Source: Sedimenticola sp. (lineage in GTDB: Bacteria > Pseudomonadota > Gammaproteobacteria > Chromatiales > Chromatiaceae). Taken from it: DNA of 6,210 nt. The stretch is from contig JALWGP010000422.1 of NCBI GenBank assembly GCA_027038775.1, positions 1-6,210 of the forward strand, in the 5' to 3' direction. A program made the translations under genes and the position numbers. This document shows, in pieces, positions 5,470-6,210 of this stretch; position 1 is the stretch's first letter; each line of letters begins with the position of its first letter. The notes beneath the pieces were generated by a model, which searched no databases, was not told where the DNA came from, and saw only the letters and a list, made by a program, of their open reading frames with translations.

Positions 5470-6210
5470 ACCCCCAACCCGACCTCGTCCTCGTCGACGG
5501 TTCCTCCTACCTGTTCCGCGCCTTCCACGCCCTGCCGCCGCTCACCAACTCCAGGGGCGAGCCCACGGGCGCGGTGGTGGGGGTGGTGAACATGCTGCGC
5601 AAGCTGGTCAAGGAGTACCAGCCGAAGTACATGGTGGTGGTCTTCGACGCCCCGGGCAAGACCTTTCGCGACGAGCTCTATGAGGCGTACAAGGCCAACC
5701 GTCCTCCGGCGCCGGAAGAGCTCAAGGCCCAGGTCCCCCTGCTGCACGAGATCGTCCAGGCCATGGGCCTCCCCCTGCTGATGGTGGAGGGGGTGGAGGC
5801 GGACGACGTCATCGGCACCCTGGCGACGCGGGCGGCGGAGAAGGGCATGAAGGTGCTCGTCTCCACCGGCGACAAGGACATGGCCCAGCTGGTGAACGGG
5901 AACATCACCCTCATCGACACCATGACCGACCGGGTGCTCGACCCCGAGGGGGTGGAAGGGAAGTTCGGCGTGAAGCCAGAGCAGATCATCGACTACCTGG
6001 CACTGACCGGCGACAGCTCCGACAACATTCCCGGCGTGCCCAAGTGCGGCCCCAAGACTGCCGCCAAGTGGCTGAACCAGTATGGCAGCCTGGACGAGCT
6101 CATGCGGCATGCCGACGAGGTCAAGGGCAAGATCGGCGAGAACCTTCGGGCGAGCCTGGAGCAGCTGCCATTGTCACGCCAGCTCACCACCATCCGCACC
6201 GACCTGGAGC
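5466..6210 (+). CDS. polA: DNA polymerase I, partial: N-terminal 248 residues (5'-nuclease domain)
   Basis: The frame is open from ATG 5466 to the window edge, giving 248 residues of a protein usually near 900-930; the 3'-5' exonuclease and polymerase domains lie outside. PolA removes RNA primers and fills gaps in Okazaki fragment processing and repair. The FEN-like 5'-nuclease is clear: metal-site D11 in [34 protein letters not shown] (66-81), [11 protein letters not shown] (110-120), [11 protein letters not shown] (133-143) and the helix-3-turn-helix [18 protein letters not shown] (182-199), matching E. coli almost motif for motif. The start aligns with E. coli within a few residues, so it is firm. 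The ATG overlaps the toxin stop. Only a weak GGA precedes it (5453-5455), and I found no convincing promoter inside the toxin gene, so expression may depend on read-through and translational coupling from the toxin-antitoxin operon. Confidence 0.98.
   Translation, partial: MNPQPDLVLVDGSSYLFRAFHALPPLTNSRGEPTGAVVGVVNMLRKLVKEYQPKYMVVVFDAPGKTFRDELYEAYKANRPPAPEELKAQVPLLHEIVQAMGLPLLMVEGVEADDVIGTLATRAAEKGMKVLVSTGDKDMAQLVNGNITLIDTMTDRVLDPEGVEGKFGVKPEQIIDYLALTGDSSDNIPGVPKCGPKTAAKWLNQYGSLDELMRHADEVKGKIGENLRASLEQLPLSRQLTTIRTDLE

Noticed and set aside
5460..6110. A 216-codon minus-strand frame opposite polA, rich in histidine
   Set aside because: Codon-aligned shadow of polA; the histidines are the antisense of common GTG valine codons.

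Overview
The window is a gene-dense stretch of a high-GC chromosome, most likely a gammaproteobacterium. The gene order maf-rng-yhdP is the conserved gammaproteobacterial arrangement (yhdE-rng-yhdP in E. coli), and every protein reads as a close relative of the E. coli family member. High GC and strong C/G at third codon positions would suit a purple-sulfur or Thioalkalivibrio-like lineage, but that placement is inference.

Layout. Positions 1-4868 carry four tightly packed genes on the minus strand, transcribed right to left. They are rlmH (23S rRNA pseudouridine methyltransferase), maf/yhdE (nucleotide pyrophosphatase), rng (ribonuclease G) and yhdP (AsmA-like envelope protein, cut by the left edge). 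Gaps are 20 nt, 10 nt and a 4-nt overlap, so they look like one operon headed by rlmH. A 98-bp divergent intergenic region (4869-4966) follows. To its right, on the plus strand, lies a YefM/YoeB-type toxin-antitoxin pair, then polA (DNA polymerase I), cut by the right edge inside its 5'-nuclease domain.

How the parts relate. The left operon joins ribosome and RNA maintenance (RlmH, RNase G), nucleotide-pool housekeeping (Maf) and envelope lipid homeostasis (YhdP). The most interesting part is the right half. The antitoxin promoter holds two GTAC-centred palindromes 12 bp apart, matching the known yefM-yoeB operator design. Antitoxin, toxin and polA are chained by 4-nt stop/start overlaps (GTGA, then ATGA). 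DNA polymerase I therefore appears to be the third cistron of an autoregulated toxin-antitoxin operon. Both divergent promoters are predicted to start transcription at or within a base or two of the start codon, so rlmH and the antitoxin may be made from leaderless mRNAs.

I saw no RNA genes, CRISPR, insertion sequences or convincing terminators. Apart from the 98-bp intergenic region, no gap between genes exceeds 20 nt.
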